From Carnegiea gigantea (Eukaryota; Streptophyta; Magnoliopsida; Caryophyllales; Cactaceae): a DNA stretch of 64,000 bases. Both the position numbers and the translations under genes were made by a program. Below the pieces are notes generated by a model, which was not told where the DNA came from, did not search any database, and saw only the letters and a list, made by a program, of their open reading frames with translations. This document shows, piece after piece, positions 44,651 to 56,168 of the stretch. The first letter of the stretch is position 1. The number at the start of each line of letters is the position of its first letter. The stretch is from positions 211,501-275,500 of the forward strand of contig JAKOGI010000342.1 in assembly GCA_029747015.1 (NCBI GenBank), in the 5' to 3' direction.

Positions 44651-45837
44651 TGTAACGCCCCCAACCCAAGAGCTAGAAGTGTTATCATTTTTCTTTAAAT
44701 TATGGGGCGAAACGGACAGAGTTTCCCCCAAAAACTGACCATTCCCAGGCTTAAAGCCTTATATCAAATTTCCTGTAATTAAAAGCAATGATAAAAACCC
44801 ACCAACTCGACGGCTACATGCCGGAGTTCACAGATCTATTTGCCACCCGCCCGGAGCATATCAACCAGCGCAGTTCAATACTAAAACAATGGGAAAATAA
44901 AAGTGCAACTCCACGGACCACACGTCCGGAGTACTGGGGTTACATCCCAACTATAAATAACCTTGATTAAAAGATAATCGGCTCGCATGGCCGTACAGAG
45001 CGACTCTAGATGATATACAATATATGCACACAAGAACTTAGATTACATAACAATACAATTGCAGCTCATAACTCCATCTCGGCATACTTGGACAGACTTT
45101 TACCTGTTACTTCAGAAACTTGGGAAGGAAATAGTAATAGATGGGAATGAGCAATTATCGCTCAGTGGATAACCCCCTCTTCCAAAACAATACTTGAAGT
45201 GCAACATTAACTTACAAAAGTTATTCGTAATTCCTTCCTTTTGAAGAACTCACCTACCTTAAGATATATTCCAACCACAATGCCAGGGAAATAGCAGTCG
45301 CTCCACAGCTTAAACTCTAAAATAGCCATACTCAATAAACCTACCATAAAAAATTCATATAAACTCATAAATTCAATGAAAAAAAAGGGGTTAACCCTTA
45401 AACACCACTTTTTGGGATTTCTGTTACGAAAGGCTTACTTTGTTTCATATAATTTATGCCGTATATAAACATTAAAATTTCGTTGAAGATGCCGTCAGAT
45501 GATAGAATATATGAATTTCGCATCTACGCTAGAATAACCATCATGTTCAATGCGATAGAATTACTAAACTGATGATTTCACTATACCATACAGTAACAGG
45601 TCATATACAGGAATAGATCTCTTTATTAAAATATGGAGCGATAGCTGCAAAGTGAAATACATAACCATGTCGTATGATCAGTAAGCTAATGATGTAGCAA
45701 TACGATGTAGCAATACGACCTTTGAACATCACATGCGTGTTTATTAAAAGTATAATGTTTTGTAAACCGTCATATGAACTGGGAGTCTCCTTTGACTATG
45801 TTTCGCTACCCGTTGACGGGACTTTATAATATATGAC

Positions 45838-46140
45838 TTTGACTCTACTGCCTATTGGCAGAACTATAAGATATATGTACTTGGAAGTTTCTATCTATTA
45901 ACAGACTTATGAAACATGGAACTTTGAATCATCTACCTACTGGCAGAACAATGGAATATTGAACTTGAATTCTCTGCTTGCTAGCAGAGCAATGAACCAT
46001 TGAACTTGAATCTTCTGCCTACTGACGGAACAATGAAACATTGAACTTAAAGCTTCTGCCTACTAGCAGAACAATGAAACATTGAACTTTGAAGCCTTTG
46101 CCTACTGGCAGAGCAATCAACAATGAACTTGAAAACTTCA
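45838..46140 (+). repeat. Tandem repeat inside solo LTR 1, about 41-48 bp unit
   Basis: About six units share CTTCTGCCTACTGGCAGAAC and AATGAAACATTGAACTT. CTGCCTACTGGCAG contains a short inverted repeat (CTGCC/GGCAG). Confidence 0.85.
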
Positions 46141-47049
46141 TGTAAACTTTGACGGAGGGTACTGGGTTGCCTAAGTTGAGCATAGCAGTTGATACGACAT
46201 AATCGAACGCTCATTGCTTAAGTCCTTTCTTAAAATGATTCCTAGGCCCCTTGACTGGTCACCTGCCTCATTCGGCTGAGTAGTCCGATGACTTAGGATT
46301 ACTTTGTTACCAATGACTTGTCAATTAAAATAGTCACCCGATAAACATTTGGAGATGCTTTGAAATCATGTAAATGAGCATTTACGAACTTTGGAGGATC
46401 TCTAAAACTTGAATTCAATGCCATTTCACGCATTCATCAATTCAGGGGAAAAGATTTCATATAGCACATATGAGCACATCATGAAATCATATTATCAACT
46501 GATTCCCAAAAGCATAGTAAAATCCACGCAATTGCAGTTAGTTTCAAACATTACTTTGATATATATACATATATATAGTCATAAAATTCGGAGGCACGAT
46601 AGTGATGGTATCGATGCCCTTAACTATTACTCGTATAAAGGCTTAACTAGCCCTATTTGGTCGATTCTTAATTCATGCGCCATGATTAAACATAATCACA
46701 GCTTATCAAATCACCATATATGCTTACGAATTGCTATTAAATGTCCTGTTTCCCCATCTAATTCATATACGTTCATTAATTGTTGCAATCATTCAATTTA
46801 CTCTACAATTTTCTCTGTTCCAAGATTTCTGAATTATAAACATCTCTATGCAGTCATAAGTGATAACGTTAAACATATAATCATTATAAACAAAGGTGGT
46901 ATCACTAATGCAAGCTTTACACATATAAATGATACCCATCACTATAAACATATAATTACTATAAAAATTTCTGAATTACATATAAGCATTTCTATGCACT
47001 CATATAAAGGTTTACTGAATAACGTTATCATTTCTATGCAATCACTATA

Positions 47050-47072
47050 AACTATATATATATATATATATA

Positions 47073-47120
<48 letters not shown>
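47050..47120. repeat. (TA)n microsatellite
   Basis: An almost pure TA run of about 70 bases with single C interruptions, inside solo LTR 1. Confidence 0.95.
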
Positions 47121-47129
<9 letters not shown>

Positions 47130-47379
47130 ATATATATATAGCATCATTCAGTTTACTCTGTAATTTTCTTGAATTACTGATAATTGATTTAGATTCAACC
47201 TGAATGAACTAAAATCAATAAACTTCTACTGAAATTAACTATAATTAGGAGGAAGAGGAAACTCATCTCGTTCCAAGCTAAAGAACCCAACTATTGGGAG
47301 AATTGGGCAGATTAGGGCTAGAGACATACTTCCCCTCCTTTCTACACAGTCCCACTGCCTCTCTCTTCGTCTGCCTACT

Positions 47380-47660
47380 TAGCTCGCGGGCGAGTCACCG
47401 GTACCTGGCGAGGGTGTCGATGGTGGTGGTGGTCACGGTGGTCGAGGGTTGAACTTAACCCGCAACCCACCTCACTGAATCTCTTACTCAACCCTCTCTC
47501 GCGCTCCCCTGCCAGCTCGTGGATGGCCGGTGCCGCTGCTGCCGAGAATCCGCCGGTGCCGTGCCCCTCCCTTCTCTCTCCGGCTCTCGGTGGTCGTCGG
47601 GCAGAGGCGAAGGACACCCCTCCTTCCCCCTTCGTGATTTTGGCCGAGGAAAAAAGCAGG
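47380..47660. other. GC-rich patch of solo LTR 1
   Basis: A strongly GC-rich, CT-rich segment in an otherwise AT-rich LTR. A similar patch lies at 55550-55920 in solo LTR 2. It may be the transcribed leader (R-U5) of the parent element. Open frames here (up to about 100 codons) are low complexity and not conserved between the copies, so I do not call a gene. Confidence 0.5.
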
Positions 47661-48033
47661 GGCTTCGGCCCCCTTTTTGCCTTTTATTTTGTTTCCTTTT
47701 TCTTTTGTTTTGGACAAGTATCTCGTTACATCATAATTAATACGAGCTTATCCACTTGTCACATCATAATTAATACGAGCTTATCTACTTGTCACATCAT
47801 AATTTATTCCCAATGTTCGATTCAATAAATTACGGGACTAGTCCCAAGGTTCGCCAGTCCAATTATATTCGGAAATCTACGCAATGTAGTACCCGATATA
47901 ATCCTCCATAACAATAAAATAGGAAGGATATTCTTTTCAATAGAAACAGCACCTAAGCAGGCATGTCGATATTATTTGAATTTCTAACGATATAAAATAG
48001 CGGAATAAGGGGGATAAAATCCCGGATGTTACA

Positions 48034-48038
48034 CAAAG
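48034..48038. repeat. Target site duplication CAAAG, right copy
   Basis: Identical to 44646-44650. Confidence 0.85.
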
Positions 48039-48343
48039 CTCTACCAAAATCTTCACTCAAAACCTTTAGCAAAAGGAGGCTTATTTTGAAAAGGACCAGT
48101 CCCATCCTACCCTAACACACTTGAAAGAAAAGGAAGCCAACAATCATGGCTTTACTACTTTTCTTATATTGAGATAGGTCCTAAAGGCAAAAGAGAAAAA
48201 TCTTCTCTATCAATTTCTTTTATTTTGTCTTATTCATCATGTTCTTATTCTATCCATCATAATGTTGTGTTTTATGCTTCTATTCTTGTTCATAAAATAA
48301 AACCAACTATATTGTTTTGTTGTATATATTTTAATTCTTTCAG

Positions 48344-48829
48344 ATGAACTGCTGACAAGTGCTCACAAAACAAATATTAATATGATTAAATGTTTCACTA
48401 AATGAGGCTAATTTATGGGGAAAAACTATTGCATGAGATTGAAAAATACAAAATTTAGTACATTTATTTCTAGTAGAGGCTGCTATTGAAGGGAGTAATC
48501 CATTTATGGTTTTCCACCATTTGTTACATTGTAAGCTCACCCCTTAATCAATTCTCATTATTCGAAGTCATAGATTCATTTATCTATTCGCTATTCGAGA
48601 ATCCTAGGAATCATAATCCTACAAAAAACCCTTATCCTTCTTGAAAATCAAATGTTATGTTTATCGATTATCCTTTTTAATTTTTTAAGGATTTGATCAA
48701 AAGAAGAAATTGGGTTTTTTCAACAGAATTAAGGGTTTGTACATTTTTAAAAAATGTGTTGGCAACTCTCTACAATTAACATATGATCACATTTTATCAT
48801 GGAACATTACTATGAGAAACTTCGATGCA
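48344..48829. other. Unassigned, with a primer-site-like word
   Basis: AT-rich. TTGGCAACTCTC at about 48758 resembles the TTGGCGACTC-type primer sites of some plant gypsy elements, on plus, but no clear LTR end lies before it. Confidence 0.3.
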
Positions 48830-49510
48830 ATATCCCCATTCTTCACAAGAAGGCATGGTATGGGTGGAAGGAAAGAAGGGCAACTGGTTGCGCCTCGGGG
48901 AGCCTCCACCCCCATTCCCTTTTGCATATCCAGTGGGGTCGTAGGTTTGTGTCATAGAGATCTTCACTGTCAACATTGAGTTGCTTCCCCGGTTAGGAGT
49001 CATAGCATCCTCCCAATTCTTCGGGATAAATGGCGCATTAAGCCCTCCTTTTAAGGCCCGAAGACCTTTCCTGACGTACCCTTGACTTTAACTGTGGTGA
49101 CTGCTCCCCATGTTGGGTGACGACGAGGTTAGGCTCCTTTTACAACTTGGCAACTAAGGTTGCCTTCTCCTCACAGGCTAAAGGCTTTTCCTTAATGCAT
49201 AGTAGAGACGGTTCTTCTTCTCAGTCTCTATCACGACTAGGCTGCAGTGGCATCCTGGACGATGGCATGGGATCTTCGTAGGGGATGGGATTTCCACCGT
49301 TCCGTAGCCACTTCAACATCCCACATCACTCATGGGCAAGGATTCCCCAACAACATGTGTTCGACTATTAGCGCCTATGTCACTTGGTTAAACCTCGCCT
49401 GCATAGTCAGAGCTCTTTCAGTTTTCCTCCAGCACTCGGAATTTAGAACGTAGAAGAGCCTCCTGAGGAAGGGCATGACGATGATGATTAGAGGGGGAAT
49501 GCTCCCTTTT
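48830..49510 (+). pseudogene. Antisense ORF fragment ending in an acidic tail
   Basis: Joined plus-strand frames near 49340-49490 give HHSWARIPQQHVFDY, LCHLVKPRLHSQS, then VEEPPEEGHDDDD and stop at about 49485. Upstream pieces (49090-49240) look coding but are too broken to follow. The acidic end and the position far from pol recall 16990-17490 in the Tat element at 16-28 kb. I do not recognise a domain. Confidence 0.4.
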
Positions 49511-50425
49511 AATTGATGTATTTGATTTAGACACTTTGAGCAATTTCATTTTGTTTGAACATGTTTATGTAGACAATGTGTTGGTTTTGTTTTTAAATAT
49601 ACTTTATTATGGACAACTCGAGATTATAAATCCCTTTTTTTTTCCTTGATTTTTTTGCATATATTGTCAAAATTATGTTGGATGTTGGAGCGTTAATACT
49701 AAGCGTTTGCACACATTGTTAGAATTATGCTTGATGGTGTAGCGCTTGTACTAGGTTTAATGTCAAATAGACCAATAAGAAAGTCCAAAAATGTTAAACT
49801 TCCACCAAAAAGATTTGAAAAATTTACACAAAAAAGGAGGTCTATAAAGATGAAAACTTATCCCCATTAGTTTCTTTTTTTTATTATGAAAATTTTAAAT
49901 GAAGTTTATTTAGAGAGATATTAAAAAGGAAACAAAGAAAAAGATAATAATAAAAAAATAGAAAAGGAGAAAGGAGATGTTATTTAATTTGTACAAGAAT
50001 GTTTGTAAAATAATACAACTAAGTTTTTGGAAGCTAAAATGTCAAAATATTGTGAACAACAACAAATAACAACAAAAGCAGCAACTCCTAGTTTGGATCC
50101 CGCATACATGAGGTCTCGCTGCTTGTCGCCAATAGTTGATGCTAGGTGAATTCATGTCAACTCACAAGGATGGGTTGTTGGGTAGTTCCTCTTTAAATTC
50201 TAAGTTATTTAAAGCATTTCTACACTGCTTTCTTAAATTCTTAGTATTTGCACTTGCTAAAGCTTTTTCCTTCCTACATTTGATCATCTTCTTGACATTT
50301 AGAGCCAAAACCTCTGCAAGGCTCAAATTAACATACTTGAGCCCTATGGTTTGAATTTCCTTCGCCCTCTTAGACAAGTTAAGATCGATAAAAGGTTATT
50401 GTGAGCTACTAGTGCAAGTGGTTCA
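49511..50425. other. AT-rich spacer
   Basis: No gene can be supported. T-rich and A-rich runs dominate up to 50080. A 71-codon lysine-rich frame on minus (50377-50162) has no recognisable relatives and overlaps this spacer. Confidence 0.4.
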
Positions 50426-51520
50426 AAAACTTACACTATGTTCAATTTTCAACAAGGGACATATGTCCCGTAGTTGAACAGCTTAAAGCAACCCTTGGAT
50501 TCCTCGGGAGCAATGAGCCATCGATTGTCCCTCAAGTAGAAGATTCTTATACAGATGATGTCTAGTCCCTCTTTAGGCTATCTGCTGAAGACGCTGAAAA
50601 GGTTATAGATGGCAAAACGACGGACTTTTTTTGGGATGTGAATTGCTTTGGGATTGACTCTAGTGTGGAAGGACAATAAGCCTACGTTTTCTCCCTTCTG
50701 CTAGAATTCCTTTTTTGCAATAAAAAGGGCTTAGCATATTTAGCAGCTGTCATTGGGCAAATCTTTTTCAGGAAGTCTTGCATTCTCATGATTCTAGCTG
50801 AGAATATCATTGGCCTGGATTATATGGAGAATAATTAGGAGTGCTCTCTCCACAGGGGGAACCTTCTCTTTCTTCAGGTACTGCATTCAGCTTATTTTTC
50901 TTCTGTTCTTATTTTAACTTTATCACATTTCTGCTCTCTTGCATATTTGGGTTTGGAGCACTTGTAACGCATAGAGCCCCCTATCAAAGTGAGGTTATAC
51001 ACTACAGTTACCTATCCAGCTCAAGGCTTCATTTGGACTTGCAATAGACATTATGGGTTGTACAGGAGCGATGCAAACTTTAGATTACCCTTAAATTTTC
51101 TAGGCCATGTCCTTGTTAAAGATCAAGAGATTGAGGGTCCCTGAAAAAGGGATAAAGTACTTGTCTGTCCTTGGCGTAGATGTGGTACCATTCAACCTTT
51201 GAGCCTTAATTATTTCGCAATTTGGGAAGAGACAAAGGGCACCTTAATTCAACACAATTGCTCCTCCAAGGTCATCCTATTATAGAAGACCATATGGACA
51301 CAAGCACTTTGACTGCCTACGACTGCGAAATCAACAACTCAAGAAATTGATGAATCCTACCTGGACTGGGTCTACATAGTCTTAGAGATGAGGGAACGGC
51401 TATAAGGGAAAGAACAAGGGAAGAGCACAGAAAGAAGCAGTCCACCCATCTCAGGAGTATGGTGTGCAGGAGGAACGAGGAGCCTTACAGCTCCACCCTA
51501 AAACAGAATAGAAGTGATCC
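50426..51520 (+). pseudogene. Antisense ORF of the minus-strand Tat remnant
   Basis: Read on plus, opposite to the pol remnant at 52050-58068. One frame, interrupted by a few stops, gives VEQLKATLGFLGSNEPSIVP, LSAEDAEKVIDGKTTDFFWD, LAAVIGQIFFRKSCILMILA, RGNLLFLQVLHSAYFSS and LNFLGHVLVKDQEIEG. Then come KVLVCPWRRCGTIQPLSLNY, FAIWEETKGTL, TTQEIDESYLDWV and a Lys/Arg/Glu-rich end with HLRSMVCRRNEEPYSS. It is the better preserved copy of the ORF at 37080-38200 and reads through most of its length. I know of no function. The mixed hydrophobic and aromatic blocks suggest a folded domain of at least 200 residues followed by a charged tail. Confidence 0.65.
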
Positions 51521-52049
51521 TTTTTTTAATTCTTATATGTGATAAACCCTATCGATTTGGGGCATTAAAATAATTAATTTTTAATTATTATCCCGTTGAT
51601 TGTCTGCCTAATGAATGAAATGAATTATTTTATGCTATCTTTTGTGCATTTTGTTTTATTTTTGTTGTAATATACTTAGTTTTATTATTTTTTTTTTGCC
51701 TTTTTGCTTATTATGATTTTTTTTTTTTTTTTGTAAATGTCAGGATGAATCCTGAGTAGAGTTCGTGGACCATGCGCTTTTGCATGTGTACACACTATTA
51801 AATTTCTCTATTTTTACCAGAGAAGTGCATGATGTTGGGCTCCTACCAGACCGATTGGCAATGAGTGAATGCCATTGGATCCTAGCGGCTTCCGTTTTTG
51901 TGCCACTGAGCTATGGCAGCACCTATTTTTATGTCGTTGGATTCTTGCAAAATATCTTTCTATGCCGTTGGAACTCAACGACATCCTTCCTTATGCAACC
52001 TACTTGCTTGCCCTTTTTGTTTGACTCTTTTAGAGTAGAACTTCTTTAA
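51521..52049. other. Spacer between antisense ORF and pol end
   Basis: Contains T-rich runs (51660-51735) and a 94-codon plus frame at 51765-52049 with no recognisable features. It corresponds to the untranslated part after integrase. Confidence 0.4.
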
Positions 52050-52503
52050 TTTGTCTAAGTTTGTGACTCTGAGAACTCAGACTCATGTACTTCCCTTAAT
52101 TTTATGGCCTTCCATGAGAGAATATCTTCCACATAATATGGGTCGATCCATCAAGGCCTAAGTTTTCCTAGTAGATTGATGACGAACACTCGAATGGCTT
52201 TAACCACTGCATCCCACACCATAATGTTCAAGAGATGCACTTTTGAGTTGAAAGTCTTTACTAATTTTTGCCAATATTTTTGCAAGTCATGTAAGGCTCA
52301 TAATTTTTTCTAATCGGTGCCGACTAATTCTTCGTGTCGAGCTTGCATCGAATCAATTTTACATACTTATCCTTCAAGGGCCACCCGCAACAATAGAATC
52401 TTAATTTCTACTAGAAGTATCGCTTCCATCCCAAATACAAGGAAATATAGTGCCGCCCTGTAGATGGTCTCATACACTTCTGATATCCACAAAATAAAAA
52501 AGG
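52050..52503 (-). pseudogene. Tat integrase C-terminal part (continues at 56169)
   Basis: On minus: LYFLVFGMEAILLVEIKILL, then VALEG, SMQARHEELVGTD, LHDLQKYWQKLVKTFNSKV, GKFRP followed by WIDPYYVEDILSWKAI, and ESEFSE near the end. These are the last third of Tat integrase, including the GKFRP and the final domain. The piece joins directly to 56169 when solo LTR 2 and one TTTTA are removed (PSK, then PFLFCGYQKCMRPSTG). Confidence 0.8.
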
Positions 52504-52508
52504 TTTTA
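52504..52508. repeat. Target site duplication TTTTA, left copy
   Basis: Identical to 56164-56168. Confidence 0.85.
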
Positions 52509-55500
52509 TGTAACACCCCTACCCCTAGGGTTAGAAGTGTTAGTGACTTCTTAAATCCTGGAACGAAACCAATAGAATTTCGCCTAAAAAATGGCCATAT
52601 CCCAACCTTAAAGCCTTACATTAGACCCTTCAATAAATAAAAGTATGAAAGACATGTTCACAAGCTCAGTGGCTATACGCCAAAGGCCACAACTCTACTA
52701 GCCATACGCCCGGAGTACACAAATAACTAAATTCAATAATAAAGAAGGGAATAAAGGATAGAACTTAACATATCACACATCCAAAGCACTGGGGTTGACA
52801 TCCCAAAAATAACTATCTTAAACTAAATCACACAACCTATTATTCATATGGTTAGCCCACAAGGCCATTCAGGGCGACTACTATTCACTATACAATACAT
52901 GAACCAAAGTACTTTACTTATATGTATTTAAAAATCTAGGAATACATTATATTACATCATTCAAGTCATGAATCTATCTATGCATCCACATAGTTCCTAT
53001 TTCCCAAGCGAAAGGGACATTCCAACTTGGCCCTCGTGAACTAACCTCTAGTTGTCCTCCAAAAACCTAGGGAAAAGGGGAATAGAGGGGGGATAAGCTA
53101 CCACATGCCCAGTGAATGATCCTCAACCCCAAGAAGAACAACAGTTGTACATAATACTTTAGGTAGCAATCACACACAATTTGAAACTTAATATCACATA
53201 ATAAACATATAGGTTCTCCCATATTCATTATTACCTCAGTAACCTTCGATGGTATCCTTACCCTTCTTCTATTATGCACACAAGAATTCTCTACTCCCCT
53301 AACTATGTCTTTTGTAGTTTAGTGGTGAAACTTGCTTGTTTAATCTCACATAGCAGGCATACCTAACTTAATAGCAAACTGACTTACACAAGAACCCAGG
53401 TATTGACAACAGTAGAGAACTTAGTTCACACACAAAAACCTATCATCAAGAAGTTCAATTAAAATCACCAAGTGGGACTCTTTTTAGTAAGAAATTGAAA
53501 TTAACGCATAAAAGCAAGAATCATCACTTAAACTGAAGTAAGCATTTATAAAACAGTCGTTATTCATTGGAAAATCATTCGGAACTCAATAAAAGTTCTT
53601 TACAAGAGTACATGCACTTTTCCAAATCTTTGCCCTAGCATAGTCCTCAAATGAGGAGTTTTCATCACATAACAAGTACAAAACCATTTTATGGGGCATT
53701 AGATTCTCATATTCATGCTAATTAGGGGAGATCTCATTCATCCTAGGGGATTCCTATACTCGCCCTTCATATTACTCGCGAGGATTTTTATAATCAATGG
53801 ACCATTACCCTCGCTAGAGTTTTCTAAGATTCCCACTTCTAGGTGTACTTCCTAGGAATTAAGGTTCCTACTTATGGGGTCTGCTCCCTAAACTTGTGCT
53901 CAAACATTTGGCACCATTGTCCTAGCCCAAAACATTTCAGATGCATCTCACTCTAAACACACTTGTATCAAGATTCTCATTGTATCTCAAACAATGGCAT
54001 TTTTTTCTCAAGAGGGCTAAAAAGCCTTAATGAATTCAAGTCGACTTTTTCAAAGCATAAAACCACTCAATTTGGTAAAGATACTGGTAAACGAGTTAAT
54101 GACCAAGTAAACATTCTCTTTTCAAGGAAAACAATATCAAAACTCATTTTAGGAGCCACTAGTTTGCAACTTATGCATAATTAAATTTGCTTAAAAGCAC
54201 TCAGTGGCTTGGTTCTGCAAATTGATCACACACTTCTAGTTGTCCTAATTCTTTTCAAATTACACCAAAAAAGTAATGTTTAAAGTAGCATGTAACCTTT
54301 GCTTGGCACTTCATTTACTCAAAGGGTAACGTGTTAGTGTTTGGGTCGACTGTTCAACTAACTGATGACTCAGCCAAATCATTCAGCGAGTCCTAATAAT
54401 GGTCCTAGTTTGTGTATGACAACAAACCGATCCATTGAAATGCAATAAAAAGACAAATAAGGTTTAGACTAGAATGAGGTGGAATAGGGCAAGCTGCTGC
54501 ACCGTTCATGAATTCGATTTGCTACTCATTTTGGTAACACGTGCCTATGAACACATTAACATCCAAGTAACTTCCAATTTCATATAAAGAAGTTCAAGTT
54601 CAATTAAGAATCTAGCAGTTATGACACAATCACATTTAGCCCCGCTTAAAGGCATTCAGTGGTTAAAACTGTAAATCAGTCGTTTGGTTTTGTTTTGACA
54701 AGTTTTTTCAAGTTCACACAAAATGAAATGTTTAACACAAGGTTGAAGCCTTCTCATAGCGCTTTATTAACTCTATGGCAAAGCTTCAATGTTTAGGTCG
54801 ATGGTACAATCGATGGAGTCTGATTATTATTCCTGTTCCTAGTTCAGGTTAAGATAATGAATCATGATTCGAAACACAACCAAACAAGCAAATATGGTTC
54901 AAGCTAGAGTGAGGTTGAATAGATGCAAGTCGCTATTCAATTCACGAATCTAATTTGCTATTGGACGGATTCAATGAATCGCTCAGTTGACTCCTCTATT
55001 CCTCATCCAATTTCAAAGTACAGAATAGAAAACCATAAATCGGAAGTTAATAGAACTCACGATTTAGTTGAGCAGCATGTGACAATGTAATTAGGTCATT
55101 CACTAGTGCTAAACACAGCATTAAGATTCAGCAATACAGTTTGCAAATTTATTAGTTTATCACGTAACCCCGGTCTCCTTGCTCACATCACCGCCCGCAA
55201 ACAATCCCCAAAACCAACTCGAATTTCCAACCCAAATCATTCGAATTGGCCGAACAGCTTCGTTTCAGTTTCAATTCGTGTTTAATGCGAAGCAACTTAA
55301 TTCCTATACTTCAAAGTACACCGGATAGTCAACAATCTTCCTACTCTTGAACCACACCTATTCAAATTCATCTCTATAATAACATCACTCAATAGTTGAT
55401 TAGTAGAACAACTCAATAAACAAACATTAAAGCTTTACAAAATTTTTAGTAGACTAGGAAATCAAGAATCACCCACCTCAAATTCCATGCTTTAGGACCT

Positions 55501-56163
55501 GGTTTAGGTTTGGTATGCGAATCTGGGTTGAGTCCTCCTTCCTAGCTCCTTCCTCACACTTTTATGCAAGTTGTAACAAACAGCCTGATTACTGGCCATG
55601 GACAGGATGTCGCTATTATTGCGCCGGTCGTGCTAACCCACTCTCGCTCTCCCCTTCTCTCTCCAGACGGTGCAAATGGAGGTGGTGAGGGTGGATTCAG
55701 GGTCCAATCACCTGCCACTCTTCTTGTCTACGACGAACTAGCAACCAGCCACTAAGTGACAGCATGCGGTGGAGGTGGCGTTGGTAGGAGCTTGCTCCTT
55801 CTCTCTCCCTCCCTCTTGGTCAGTGGTCATGGGGGCTGCAAAGAAGAAGGGCCGAAGAGCCCCCTTCCCTCCTGTTTCTGTTCGTTGCCCAAAACGAGGG
55901 CTCGAGCCCTCCCCCCCCCCTTTTGACTCAATTCCCTAAAACCACAAATAAAGCTTGCGCCAAATGTGCTAGCCCAATTGATTTCAAAGTAAAATAGCCC
56001 AATCTAACCTTAATAGCTTTGCATAATCCCAACACTGCCAAATTTTCAACTAATCTCGCTAATTCCAAGAAATCAGGCAATATATCGAGAAAATTTATAA
56101 AACTACTACACATAAATTATTAATCGAAGCAAATAACTTGATTAGAAAAACTTGGCTATTACA
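52509..56163. mobile_element. Solo LTR 2, 3.7 kb
   Basis: It begins TGTAACACCCCT and ends GGCTATTACA, flanked by TTTTA. The first 200 bases align with 44651 onward (GTTAGAAGTGTTA, TTAAAGCCTTA, ATACGCCCGGAG), so it is the same family as solo LTR 1 but well diverged. No protein of the parent element is inside. It interrupts the integrase of the minus-strand Tat remnant. Confidence 0.85.
54190..54970 (+). repeat. Diverged direct duplication inside solo LTR 2
   Basis: About 330 bases at 54190-54535 resemble 54645-54970. Shared order: GCTTAAA-GCA-TCAGTGG, a TTT-rich part, AAGGGT/ATGGCAAAG, TGTTTGGGTCGA/TGTTTAGGTCGA, AACAAACC/AACCAAAC, AGACTAGAATGAGGT/AGCTAGAGTGAGGT, and TTTGCTA. It is old, since many changes separate the copies. 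Confidence 0.65.
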
Positions 56164-56168
56164 TTTTA
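56164..56168. repeat. Target site duplication TTTTA, right copy
   Basis: Identical to 52504-52508; the integrase frame resumes beyond it. Confidence 0.85.

Larger units (their letters stand above)
44651..48033. mobile_element. Solo LTR 1, 3.4 kb
   Basis: It begins TGTAACGCCCCC and ends GGATGTTACA, with inverted TGTAAC/GTTACA ends and a perfect CAAAG duplication. No gag or pol is inside. The size and the TGTAACRCCCC start resemble the long LTRs of Del/Tekay chromoviruses, but the lineage cannot be proved without an internal region. It is related along its length to 52509-56163, including a GC-rich patch near 47380-47660. A solo LTR forms when the two LTRs of an element recombine. Confidence 0.82.
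43796..48343 (+). repeat. Probable 3' LTR of the plus-strand Tat remnant, split by a solo LTR
   Basis: A start TGTAAGCACA at 43796 follows a purine-rich AAAGTGAGGG and a tandem repeat array, as expected for the 3' end of a Tat element. A TATA box (44465-44472) and a pyrimidine-rich leader follow. The sequence is split at 44650 by the solo LTR and resumes at 48039 with matching style (AAAACC-, CTCT-rich). AATAAA-like words appear near 48290. The right end is uncertain; I place it near 48343, but it could reach about 48757. Without a second LTR copy this cannot be proved. Confidence 0.45.

Noticed and set aside
46409..47050. 213-codon open frame inside solo LTR 1
   Set aside because: Its composition follows the AT-rich repeat background (His, Ile, Ser, Asn, Tyr-rich), it has no motif, and it lies in an LTR; it is probably chance.
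47375..47828. Overlapping frames of 70-100 codons on both strands in a GC-rich patch
   Set aside because: Frames are open on both strands because of GC-rich, low-complexity sequence. They are not conserved in the related patch at 55.5-55.9 kb.
48750..48775. TTGGCAACTCTC as a primer site of a plus-strand element
   Set aside because: No CA-ended LTR precedes it and the following sequence does not encode gag, so it is noted only as a weak similarity.
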